Position numbers and translations under genes: made by a program | Origin: Chloroflexota bacterium | Lineage (GTDB): Bacteria; Chloroflexota; Dormibacteria; Dormibacterales; Dormibacteraceae | Direction of reading: 5' to 3' | NCBI GenBank assembly: GCA_005880695.1 | Contig: VBGR01000044.1 | Location: 1 to 64,000, forward strand | Length of the DNA stretch: 64,000 nucleotides | Shown here: positions 25,886-34,842 of the stretch, in pieces | How positions within the stretch are numbered: the first letter of the stretch is position 1 | How the letters are laid out: each line of letters opens with the position of its first letter | Notes under the pieces: model-generated | Told to the model about the DNA's origin: nothing | Database searches by the model: none | The model's input: only the letters and a program-made list of their open reading frames with translations

Positions 25886-27421
25886 CGGTTGTCGCGAAAT
25901 GGCCCGTTGAGGCGAGCCGTCGCCCGCCGCGGCCAGCTCGGCGCGCAGCCCGGCAATGTCGCCCCGGAGCTCATCGGGCACCCAGTCGAAGGCGACGAGT
26001 CGCTCGTTGACCTCCCGGAAGACGCCGTCCTCGGTGCTCTGCAGGCGGTCGAGGCAGTCGGTCAGCACAGGTAGTGGCACTCTGCTCAGCGCTCCGCTCA
26101 GCAGCTTGCCGGTCTCGACATGGCCGCCGTGCCGCGCCCAGAGGGCCAGCCGGAGCACGGGTTTCACGAGGCTCGGGCGGGCGTCGGTTCCCAACTGGCT
26201 CGCCACCAGCGCCGCCAGCCGGCGGCTGACCTCCGGAGCCAGGGGTTCGGCCGCAACAGCGAGCTCGGAAACGTCCTCGACCGCAGCGCCCCGCACCTGC
26301 GTCATCCTCTCCTCCTCGAAGAAGCGGCCGTAGTCGAGCAGGTGGCCGGCGATCTCGACGGCCAGCTCCGGGCGGCTATCCAGGCAGGCCCGCGCCAGGT
26401 GGCGGTATTCGTTCATCGAGGAGTAGGCAAAGGCCGGGACGTGCTGGTTGAGGGCAGCCCGCAGGTAGGTGTTGAAGTAGCGGACGACCAGGTCCTGGAT
26501 CTCCTTGTCACGGCTCTTGAGCGCCGCCTGACCGATCTGGCAGGTGGCCGTCGCGATGGCGTGCACGACCTCCTTCTGGTAGACGGGGGTCATGCCGATC
26601 ATGTCCAGGAAGGTGCTCAGGACCAGGTGCTCGAGCCAGGTCCGGTTGCGCACCATGTGCTCGACGACCTGGTCGGAGTGGCCGAGCAGGTCCTGGCGGC
26701 CAACCTCGAACCAGGCCTCCGGCAGCCTGGCCTTGCCGGGTAGGTACTCCCAGACCAGCAGCTCGCTGAGGGAGTCGATGGCGGCCATCGAGACCGGCAC
26801 GTCTGCCTGCCGGACCGATCCGGCCGCGATGTCGGCGATCTGCGCGACGCTCGTCAGGAAGCGCTGCCGGCGCACGACCGGAGACCGGCCGCGAATTGCC
26901 TTGTGGAGGTTCGATCGGGCGCTGCGGCGGATGCTCACGACCAGCGTCTCCGCGCGCATGACGTCGAAGATGTAAGCGACGTAGGGCAGCAGGATCACGA
27001 AGTCGACGAAGGCCAGCACGACGGCTGCGATGACGCCGAGCGTGGGGACGAAGTCGGTCTTGAGCTCGGCGCGGACCAGGAAGGTGAAGAGGATCGAGCC
27101 GAGGAAGAGGCCGAGCACGAGCCCGTTCACCGGGTCGCCGACGAAGACGTCGATGATGCGCGGCGAGTAGCGGCTGGCCGTCATGGTGATCCCGAGGACG
27201 ACCACCACAAGCACGATCCCGATTGCCGCGCCTTCGGCGCCGCCCGCCAGCCCGAGCGTGCCAGCTGCGGCGACCGGATCGGGAGTCAGCAGCTGGGCAA
27301 TTGAGCGGAAGCGGCCGCTGATGATGAGGTCGAGGAACCCGAAGATCACAACCAGGGCGACCGTGGCCAGACCAAGGGCCGCGCCCGGAAGGAAGAAGTT
27401 CAGCCAGCGAGGCCCTCGCAT
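25883..27421 (-). CDS. DUF2254 family membrane protein
   Basis: 512 residues. Four membrane helices lie in the N-terminal 155 residues. The DUF2254 signature ASRYSPRIIDVFVGDPVNGLV, followed by LGLFLGSILFTFLV, is clear. A large cytosolic C-terminal region is helical. Function of the family is unknown; members are widespread integral membrane proteins. It is followed 10 bp later by xseA. A TAAGAT hexamer lies 10 bp before ATG 27421. The 3' end of moaA is 21 bp upstream on the same strand, so read-through is possible. Confidence 0.85.
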   Translation of the reverse strand: MRGPRWLNFFLPGAALGLATVALVVIFGFLDLIISGRFRSIAQLLTPDPVAAAGTLGLAGGAEGAAIGIVLVVVVLGITMTASRYSPRIIDVFVGDPVNGLVLGLFLGSILFTFLVRAELKTDFVPTLGVIAAVVLAFVDFVILLPYVAYIFDVMRAETLVVSIRRSARSNLHKAIRGRSPVVRRQRFLTSVAQIADIAAGSVRQADVPVSMAAIDSLSELLVWEYLPGKARLPEAWFEVGRQDLLGHSDQVVEHMVRNRTWLEHLVLSTFLDMIGMTPVYQKEVVHAIATATCQIGQAALKSRDKEIQDLVVRYFNTYLRAALNQHVPAFAYSSMNEYRHLARACLDSRPELAVEIAGHLLDYGRFFEEERMTQVRGAAVEDVSELAVAAEPLAPEVSRRLAALVASQLGTDARPSLVKPVLRLALWARHGGHVETGKLLSGALSRVPLPVLTDCLDRLQSTEDGVFREVNERLVAFDWVPDELRGDIAGLRAELAAAGDGSPQRAISRQP

Positions 27422-27442
27422 GAGGGCTCGAATCTTAGTTTG

Positions 27443-28450
27443 CTAGCCGCCGATCTGCGACATGTTCTTAACCGGCTTGACGAAGCCAGCCTGGCCGATC
27501 AGGTGGCCTTCCTCCTTGCGCCAGATCGCCGCTTCGATGACCCGTCCTAGATGGTCATCCGAAGCGCCTGAGCGGAGGAGGTCGCGCAGCGGGGTCTCCT
27601 GGAGCGAGAAAAGGCAGGTGCGGAGGCCGCCCTCAGCGGTCAGCCGGACGCGGTTGCAGGTCGCGCAAAAGGCCTGAGAGACGGAGGAGATGAACCCGAC
27701 CCCACCCGGCGAGCCGTCCGCGAATTTGAACTTGGTGGCCGGCGCCGGCCGGTCCTCGGAGATGGCGACGAGGGGGAAGAGGTCTTCGATCTGCTCCTGG
27801 ATGCGCTGCGAAGGCACCACCAGGTCCTCCTTCCAGATCCCGTCGGCGTCCAGTGGCATGAACTCGATGAACCGGACGTCATAAGCTTTCTCGCGCGCCA
27901 GCCGGGCGAACTCGACGACCTCGCCGTCGTTGTAGCCCTTCATCACGACCACGTTGAGCTTGATCGGACTCAGCCCAACTTCCTCGGCCGCCGCCAGGCC
28001 TTCGATGACGCGCTCGAAAGCGTCCCGCCGCGCCATCTCCTTGAAGCGGTCGAGGGAGAGCGTGTCGAGCGAGACGTTGACGCGTTTCAGGCCGGCGTCT
28101 CTCAGCGCCTGCGCCTTCTGCGCCAGCAGCACGCCGTTGGTAGTCATCGTGATGTCGAGCGTCGGATCGAGGGAGTTGATCATTCCGACCAGCTCTTCGA
28201 CCTTCACCCGGACCAGCGGCTCGCCGCCGGTGATCCGGATTGTGCGCACGCCATAGCGCTCGACGAAGATGCGCGCGAGGCGGTGGATCTCCTCGAAGCG
28301 GAGGATGTCGTCGCGCGCCAGCCACTTCAAACCCTCCGCCGGCATGCAGTAGATGCAGCGGAAGTTGCAGCGGTCGGTCACCGAGATCCGGAGGTCGTCG
28401 GCGAGGCGGCCGTAGGAGTCCCGCAGCGCCTTCTTCACATGGCCGATCAT
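27443..28450 (-). CDS. moaA: GTP 3',8-cyclase MoaA (molybdenum cofactor biosynthesis)
   Basis: 335 residues. A radical-SAM enzyme with the N-terminal cluster motif CNFRCIYC, the ITGGEPL motif, and the C-terminal [4Fe-4S] cysteines in CATCNRVR and RTC. The C-terminus ends in GG, needed for activity in characterised MoaA. It converts GTP to 3',8-cyclo-7,8-dihydro-GTP, the first step of molybdopterin synthesis. This fits with the molybdenum hydroxylase encoded at 39-43 kb. ATG 28450 gives the normal start; the frame runs on upstream only as antisense of the enoyl-CoA hydratase. Its start is 6 bp from the divergent hydratase start. Confidence 0.97.
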   Translation of the reverse strand: MIGHVKKALRDSYGRLADDLRISVTDRCNFRCIYCMPAEGLKWLARDDILRFEEIHRLARIFVERYGVRTIRITGGEPLVRVKVEELVGMINSLDPTLDITMTTNGVLLAQKAQALRDAGLKRVNVSLDTLSLDRFKEMARRDAFERVIEGLAAAEEVGLSPIKLNVVVMKGYNDGEVVEFARLAREKAYDVRFIEFMPLDADGIWKEDLVVPSQRIQEQIEDLFPLVAISEDRPAPATKFKFADGSPGGVGFISSVSQAFCATCNRVRLTAEGGLRTCLFSLQETPLRDLLRSGASDDHLGRVIEAAIWRKEEGHLIGQAGFVKPVKNMSQIGG

Positions 28451-28456
28451 AGCCGC

Positions 28457-29230
28457 ATGCCCTACGAGCTCATCCTCCTGGAGGTCGAGCCTCCGGTCGG
28501 GGTGATCACGCTCAACCGGCCCGCCGTCCTCAATGCCCTGAGCCCCGCGGTCATCGCGGAGGTGACGGCGGCGCTCGGCGAGCTGGAGCGCGACGACTCG
28601 GTGCGGGCCGTGGTCCTGACAGGCGGCCCGAAGGTCTTCGCGGCGGGCGCCGACATCGGCGACATGGCCGAGCGCGGCCCGGTCGAGCAGCTGGCCCGTG
28701 ACCAGACCGGCCGCTGGGCGGGCATCACCGCCTTCACCAAGCCGCTGATCGCGGCGGTCAACGGCTACGCCTTGGGAGGCGGCTGCGAGATGGCGCTGAT
28801 GTGTGACCTCGTGATCGCCGGCGACAGCGCGCGCTTCGGCCAGCCCGAGATCAATCTGGGCATCATCGCGGGCGCCGGCGGCACCCAGCGCTGGCCGCGC
28901 ACCGCCGGCAAATACGTGGCGATGGAGGTGAACCTCGGCGGGCAGCCGGTGGCGGCCCAGCGCGCGTACCAGCTCGGCGTCGTCAACAAGGTCGTGCCGG
29001 CCGAGATGACGATCGAGGCTGCCAAGCGGGTGGCCAGGCAGCTGGCGACCAAGCCCCCGGTGGCGCTCCGCCTCGCCAAGGAAGCGGTCAATCTCGCCCT
29101 TGAGCTTCCGCTCCAGCAGGGGCTCCTCGCCGAACGCAAGAACTTCTACTTCCTGTTCGCGACCGAGGACCAGAAGGAAGGCATGCACGCCTTCCTCGAG
29201 AAGCGGCGCGCCCAGTTCCAGGGGCGGTAA
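28457..29230 (+). CDS. Enoyl-CoA hydratase (crotonase family)
   Basis: 257 residues. The crotonase fold has the oxyanion-hole segment AAGADIGDM and both catalytic glutamates, in GGGCEMALMCD and FGQPEINLG, aligned with the two Glu of mitochondrial crotonase. It should hydrate trans-2-enoyl-CoA. ATG 28457 fits the family start (YELILLEVEPPVGVITLNRP). It is the first gene of a four-gene forward operon with a PaaG-like isomerase, a thiolase and menG, and diverges from moaA with only 6 bp between start codons. Confidence 0.93.
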   Translation: MPYELILLEVEPPVGVITLNRPAVLNALSPAVIAEVTAALGELERDDSVRAVVLTGGPKVFAAGADIGDMAERGPVEQLARDQTGRWAGITAFTKPLIAAVNGYALGGGCEMALMCDLVIAGDSARFGQPEINLGIIAGAGGTQRWPRTAGKYVAMEVNLGGQPVAAQRAYQLGVVNKVVPAEMTIEAAKRVARQLATKPPVALRLAKEAVNLALELPLQQGLLAERKNFYFLFATEDQKEGMHAFLEKRRAQFQGR

Positions 29231-29231
29231 C

Positions 29232-30037
29232 GTGGCGGAGCAGCCCGAGGAGCGCCACGTCACCCTGGAGAGGGAGGCGGGCGTGGCCTGGATCAGGTTC
29301 AACCGCCCTGAGAAGCTGAACCCGATCGGCGTCCTCGCCCGCCAGCAGCTCGACGCGGCCTTGAAAGAGGTCGAGCGGGATGAGTCGGTCCGCTGCGTCG
29401 TGCTGATCGGCTCGGGCCGTGGCTTCTCGGCCGGCGCCGACGTCCGCGAGATGGGCTCAGCCGAGGGTGGCATGCGGTCGTCCGAGGACGTCGGCCGGGT
29501 GCTCCGTGAGCAGTACGCGCCGATGCTGCAGCGGATCAGGTCGATGCCCAAGCCAGTGATCTGCGGCCTGAACGGGGTGGCGGCCGGCATCGGCGCCAGC
29601 TTCGCCATGGCCTGTGACATCCGGATCGCCGCCGATGACGCCTACTTCTCGGAGGCCTTCGTCGGCATCGGGCTGGCCCCCGACGGTGGCGCCACCTGGA
29701 TGCTGCCGCGCTTTGTCGGTCGAGGCAAGGCGCTCGAGATGTTCTTCACCGGCAAGCCGCTGGCCGCTGCCGACGCGGAACGGCTCGGACTGGTCAACCG
29801 GGTGGTGCCAAAGGCCGAGGTGGAGTCCAGCTGCCGCGAGCTCGCGACCGCGCTGGCCGCTGGCGCCACCAAGGCGATGGCTGCGGGCAAGCGAGCGGTC
29901 AACTTCGCCGAAACCGCCAGCTTCGAAGAGGCGCTCGAGTTCGAGGCCTGGATGCAGGAAGCGCAGGCGTCCAGCGAGGACTTCCTGGAGGGCGTGCGGG
30001 CGTTCCTGGAGAAAAGAAAGCCGGAGTTCAGCGGACG

Positions 30038-30041
<4 letters not shown>
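29232..30041 (+). CDS. PaaG-like enoyl-CoA isomerase/hydratase
   Basis: 269 residues, crotonase family. The segment FSEAFVGIGLAPDGGATW resembles PaaG (1,2-epoxyphenylacetyl-CoA isomerase) and related isomerases, with an Asp in the APDGG loop where PaaG has its catalytic Asp. The two hydratase glutamates are replaced (Ser/Ala region at GIGASFAMACD), so an isomerase or another crotonase reaction is more likely than hydration. GTG 29232 begins immediately after the hydratase stop (1 bp gap). The 3' end overlaps the thiolase start by 4 bp (GTGA). Confidence 0.85.
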
Positions 30042-31252
<1,211 letters not shown>

Positions 31253-31258
31253 GGCGCG

Positions 31259-31939
31259 TTGGCAGACCGCGACCCGGCGGCCGTGCAGTCGATGTTCGAC
31301 CGCATCGCAAACCGCTACGACCTCGTCAACACGGTGCTCTCCGGCGGAGCGGACGCGCGCTGGCGGCGCCGCGCTGCCGCCGCCACCGAGCTGCGGCCCG
31401 GCGGCTCTGCCCTGGACGTCGCCTGCGGCTCCGGGAAGCTGACCGCCGAGCTGGCCAGCCTCGCGGTTCCTCCCCGCGGCCGGGTTGTCGGGCTCGACTT
31501 CAGCGCCGGCATGCTGGCGCGGGCCCGGCTCGACCACCCGGCCCTGCTGTTCGTGGAAGGCGATGCCTTGAACCTGCCCTTCGCCGACGCGGAGTTCGAC
31601 GCCGCGACGATGGCCTTCGGCCTCCGCAACCTGGCCGACCCCGAGCGGGGGCTGCAGGAGATGCGGCGGGTGGCGAGGCGGCTGGTCGTCCTCGAGTTCG
31701 TCAAGCCGCCACAAGGTCCGTTCGGGACCGTCTACCGCCTTTACCTGCGGACCCTGCTGCCCGCCATCGGGGGTTGGTTGAGCGGCGCGCCCGCCGCCTA
31801 CCGGTATTTGAGCGACACGGTTGACTCCTACCGAACTCCCGCCGAGCTGGTCGCGATGGCGAGCGCCGCCGGCTGGCGGGAGGTCACGTTTCTCGGTCTG
31901 ATGCAGGGGACGGTGGGCCTCCTCGCCGGCGACGCCTGA
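31259..31939 (+). CDS. menG: Demethylmenaquinone methyltransferase (MenG/UbiE)
   Basis: 226 residues, the UbiE/MenG fold. Motifs seen are [30 protein letters not shown] (SAM motif I), [11 protein letters not shown], and [21 protein letters not shown]. It methylates demethylmenaquinone to menaquinone, the final step. The start is TTG 31259, 6 bp after the thiolase stop, so menG is expressed as the last gene of a catabolic operon. The convergent reverse operon carries the polyprenyl synthase and UbiA domains of the same pathway; the two operons overlap at their 3' ends by 56 bp. Confidence 0.93.
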   Translation: MADRDPAAVQSMFDRIANRYDLVNTVLSGGADARWRRRAAAATELRPGGSALDVACGSGKLTAELASLAVPPRGRVVGLDFSAGMLARARLDHPALLFVEGDALNLPFADAEFDAATMAFGLRNLADPERGLQEMRRVARRLVVLEFVKPPQGPFGTVYRLYLRTLLPAIGGWLSGAPAAYRYLSDTVDSYRTPAELVAMASAAGWREVTFLGLMQGTVGLLAGDA

Positions 31940-32258
31940 TCTCCAGGATCACCACGATCGCGACCAAAACCGAGCCGGCGAGCGTCACCAGTGCGTATCC
32001 CCAGGCCGCCGCGTACGTCGCGTAGGCGTACTGCACTCCCTCTCCCGGTCTGACGGCCGGACCGATGATGCTCAGTCCGACGATGCCCGCTCCGACGAGA
32101 TAGGCGCCGACGGGGAGGAGGTCGGCCGCCTTGCGCACGGTGACCGCCAGGATGATCAGCACCAGCAGCGCCAGGAAGATGCCCGGATACTCGAGGAAGA
32201 CAGAGCCGAACCCGCAAACCCCGCCGACAAGGACGTAGACGAGGAACCGCTGCGTCAT
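31884..32258 (-). CDS. Small four-helix membrane protein ending the menaquinone operon
   Basis: 124 residues starting MTQRFLVYVLVGGVCGFGSV, with about four membrane helices and a basic C-terminal tail ([14 protein letters not shown]). No family is recognised. Its ATG overlaps the CPBP protease stop by 4 bp, so it belongs to the reverse operon. Its 3' end overlaps the 3' end of menG on the opposite strand by 56 bp. The frame is open upstream only as antisense or shadow of the CPBP gene. Confidence 0.75.
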   Translation of the reverse strand: MTQRFLVYVLVGGVCGFGSVFLEYPGIFLALLVLIILAVTVRKAADLLPVGAYLVGAGIVGLSIIGPAVRPGEGVQYAYATYAAAWGYALVTLAGSVLVAIVVILEIRRRRRGGPPSPASDRET

Positions 32259-32875
32259 GCGGGCGGCGGGACGGTCGGCTGGACGAGAAAGATCCAGAGG
32301 TCCCAGACGATGTGGCTGACGATCAGGGACGGCAGCCGGCCTTCGACCAGGTACTGCGCGCTCCAAAAGGCGCCCGCCACCGACGCCGCGCCGGTCAAGG
32401 TCAGGTTGCCGGTGACCAGGTGGATCCCGCCGTAAATCAGTGCGCCGATCGCCGCACCGGCTCCGCGGCCCAGCCGCTGCATCAGGTAAGCGTTGACGAG
32501 GCCACGCCAGAAGAGCTCCTCGCCCGGCGCGATGGCAAGCGCCAGGACGCCGGCGATGAACCAGCGCGGTGCCTCCTGGCGTCTGGCATAGACCTCGTCG
32601 ATGTCGGCCGCGCCGGCCGGCATCACCCGGCGCGCGAAAACGTCGCCGGCGCGAAAGATTCCGTAGAGGGCCGCGGCCGTCGCGAGGCCCACGCCGAGGT
32701 CACGGGGTCGGGGCCGCTGCCGGCGCAGCTCGGGGTTCGCGGCCACGGCCAGCGCTCCGAGCGCCCCGACGCCGGCGGCCATCTTCGGCCAGAAGTGGGA
32801 CCGTCCTCTGAACGCGACCGTCCAGGTCAGGCCGGCCAGGGCCAGGCCGGCCGCGAAGTGGCGGCCGCGGATCAA
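32255..32875 (-). CDS. CPBP family intramembrane metalloprotease
   Basis: 206 residues, several membrane helices. The CPBP (Abi) motif 1 EELFWRG, motif 2 YGGIH and a third histidine motif (SLIVSHIVWD) are present, as in Rce1-like CAAX proteases. Such proteins cleave or act on prenylated or other membrane substrates; a link to the adjoining polyprenyl genes is tempting but unproven. The TTG start at 32875 overlaps the UbiA-fusion stop (TTGA). TTG is the only start near the beginning of the conserved region. Confidence 0.85.
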   Translation of the reverse strand: MIRGRHFAAGLALAGLTWTVAFRGRSHFWPKMAAGVGALGALAVAANPELRRQRPRPRDLGVGLATAAALYGIFRAGDVFARRVMPAGAADIDEVYARRQEAPRWFIAGVLALAIAPGEELFWRGLVNAYLMQRLGRGAGAAIGALIYGGIHLVTGNLTLTGAASVAGAFWSAQYLVEGRLPSLIVSHIVWDLWIFLVQPTVPPPA

Positions 32876-34842
32876 TGAACCAGGCGGCTCAGGACCAGGC
32901 CCGCCAGGAGGAGCACGCCGAAGAAGGTGTGCAGGCGGGCCGTGTGGAGGTCGATGTATGCGATCGAGCGGAGGCTGCCGGCGCCGCCCTTTTCCGCTTC
33001 GTGCAGCAGCCAGACCACCGCTGGCAGGCTGAGCATCGTGAGCAGGGTCAGCGTGGGGAGGAGTCCCGTCATCACGGCCAGAGCCACAGCGACGTAGGCG
33101 CCGACGAGAAGACCGACGTAAAGCCATTGCGCGAACCGGCGGCCGAGCTCGGCGGAGAGGGTCGTGAAGCCGAGGCGCTTGTCTTCGCCCATGTCGCGCC
33201 ACTCGTTGCCGTGGAGGATTGCCGTCACCAGCAGCCCGACCGGCACAGAGAGCGCGACGGTTCGCCAGTCGAACCCGCCGGAGGCCGCGAAGTACCCCCC
33301 GACGACCATCAGCGGACCCATCATCAGGAACACCAGCGGGACTCCGAGGGCGCGGTACTTGTAGTGCAGCGGCGGCGCCGTGTAGAAGTAGCCGCCGAGC
33401 AGCCCGAGGGCGCCGAGCAGGACCATCCAGGGGCCGCGTACGACGGTCAGGTAGAGACCGATGAGGATGGTCACCGCGAAGAAGACGTAGGCCAGGTTGA
33501 GCGCCGCCTGCTCGCTGATGCGTCCTTTCACGATGGCCAGGCTGGCGCGGGGCGAGGTGATCGAGTCGATCCCATGCCGGACGTCGTAGACCTCGTTCAC
33601 GACGTTGGTCCCGGCGTGCAGGAAAAGTCCGCCCAGGACGGCCAGCAGCCAGGGCAGCAGCTCGATCCGTCCCTGCGTCCAGGCCAGGACGCCGCCGGCG
33701 GTGACCGGCAGCACCGAAGCCGTGAAGCTGAAGGGGCGGGCCAGCTCGTAGACCGCGCCGAGCCCGCGCCGGAACCGCTTTGAGGCCGGCTCGCGCTCGG
33801 CCGCCGCGGTCGTGGGCAAGGGCGATCCCGCCCCAACCCGACCCGCTGACGCGTAGGTCACCGCCGCGCCGAGGATGGCCTGGACCTGAGCCTCTTCCTG
33901 GACCACCGGCTGCAGCAGTGGCACGTCCATCCCCGCCTGGTGGTAGGCGTACGCCCGCTCGGCAACGTCGTCCGTCGTCCCGACCGCGACGTAGGCGTCC
34001 AGCAGCTCGTCCGGGATGGCCTGGGCCGCGCCGTGGTAATCCTCGGCGCGCCAGAGCTGGTTGACGCGGTCGCGCAGCTCGGCCGGGAAACCGGCCCGCT
34101 TGAGTGAGATGTCCGAGAGGATCGAGATCATGTAGATCACGAAGGGGTCCCGCTTGGCCCGGTTGCGCGCTTCCGCCCGGGAGCTGTCGACCAGGCAGAA
34201 GAGGTAGCCGCGGAAGTCGAGGTCGCTCTCAGGACGGCCGTGGCGCGCGGCCGACTCCAGGACGCGCTGGCGCATCAGCTCAAAGGCTGGGAGGGACTCC
34301 AGGGGGCGAGACAGGTAGCCGTCCGCCTTCTCGCCGGCCAGCTCCAGGTAGGGACGCGTGTAAGCCGCGACGTAGATCGGGATCTTGTGTGGCGGCTGGA
34401 ACATCGGGACCAGCGGCGGAACCTTGTCGTTGAGGACGAGGCGGTGGCCCTGCCAGAGCTCCCGGACCTGGTCGATCGCCTCGCTGACGCGGCCTACGGC
34501 GTCCTCGTGCGCGATCCCCATCTGGCTCAAGCGGAGCGGCAGGCCGCTGCCGAGAGCGAGCGAGATGCGCTCGGGGGCGAGGTCGTCCAGGGAGGCCAGC
34601 GTTTGGGCCAGCACCAGGGGATGGCGGGTGTACGGGTTGAGCGAGCCGGCGCCGATCCGGATCTCGCGCGTCTCGTGGGCGATCGTGGCGAGCAGGCTGA
34701 CCGGCTCGCGTTCGAAATAGCTGTCGTGGACCCAGACCGACTCCAGGCCCGCCGCTTCGGCCTGCTTCGCCCATTCGACCGTCTCCCGGAGGTCGCCGCG
34801 CGAGGCGAGGCCGAGGCCGACCGGGATCGCGAGCTCAGGCAT
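32872..34842 (-). CDS. Fusion of luciferase-like oxidoreductase and UbiA prenyltransferase (MenA-like)
   Basis: 656 residues in two parts. Residues 1 to about 335 are a luciferase-like (LLM) flavin/F420-dependent oxidoreductase: LGLASRGDLRETVEWAKQAE, VWVHDSYF, GSLNPYTRHPLVLAQTLAS, then FDSS and VAVGTTDDVAERA segments. A short Ala/Ser linker follows. Residues about 359-656 are a UbiA-type prenyltransferase with eight or nine helices, motif 1 NEVYDVRHGID (416-426) and motif 2 WRDMGEDKRLGFTTL, closest to MenA (1,4-dihydroxy-2-naphthoate octaprenyltransferase). ATG 34842 gives the normal LLM start. The first Asp of NDxxD is Glu here. I do not recall this fusion elsewhere; the two domains may act in sequence on a prenyl acceptor. 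Confidence 0.85.
   Translation of the reverse strand: MPELAIPVGLGLASRGDLRETVEWAKQAEAAGLESVWVHDSYFEREPVSLLATIAHETREIRIGAGSLNPYTRHPLVLAQTLASLDDLAPERISLALGSGLPLRLSQMGIAHEDAVGRVSEAIDQVRELWQGHRLVLNDKVPPLVPMFQPPHKIPIYVAAYTRPYLELAGEKADGYLSRPLESLPAFELMRQRVLESAARHGRPESDLDFRGYLFCLVDSSRAEARNRAKRDPFVIYMISILSDISLKRAGFPAELRDRVNQLWRAEDYHGAAQAIPDELLDAYVAVGTTDDVAERAYAYHQAGMDVPLLQPVVQEEAQVQAILGAAVTYASAGRVGAGSPLPTTAAAEREPASKRFRRGLGAVYELARPFSFTASVLPVTAGGVLAWTQGRIELLPWLLAVLGGLFLHAGTNVVNEVYDVRHGIDSITSPRASLAIVKGRISEQAALNLAYVFFAVTILIGLYLTVVRGPWMVLLGALGLLGGYFYTAPPLHYKYRALGVPLVFLMMGPLMVVGGYFAASGGFDWRTVALSVPVGLLVTAILHGNEWRDMGEDKRLGFTTLSAELGRRFAQWLYVGLLVGAYVAVALAVMTGLLPTLTLLTMLSLPAVVWLLHEAEKGGAGSLRSIAYIDLHTARLHTFFGVLLLAGLVLSRLVH

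Noticed and set aside
28451-29620. Upstream extension of the moaA frame to about 29.6 kb
   Set aside because: The extension is antisense of the two crotonase genes and lacks family similarity; MoaA begins normally at 28450.
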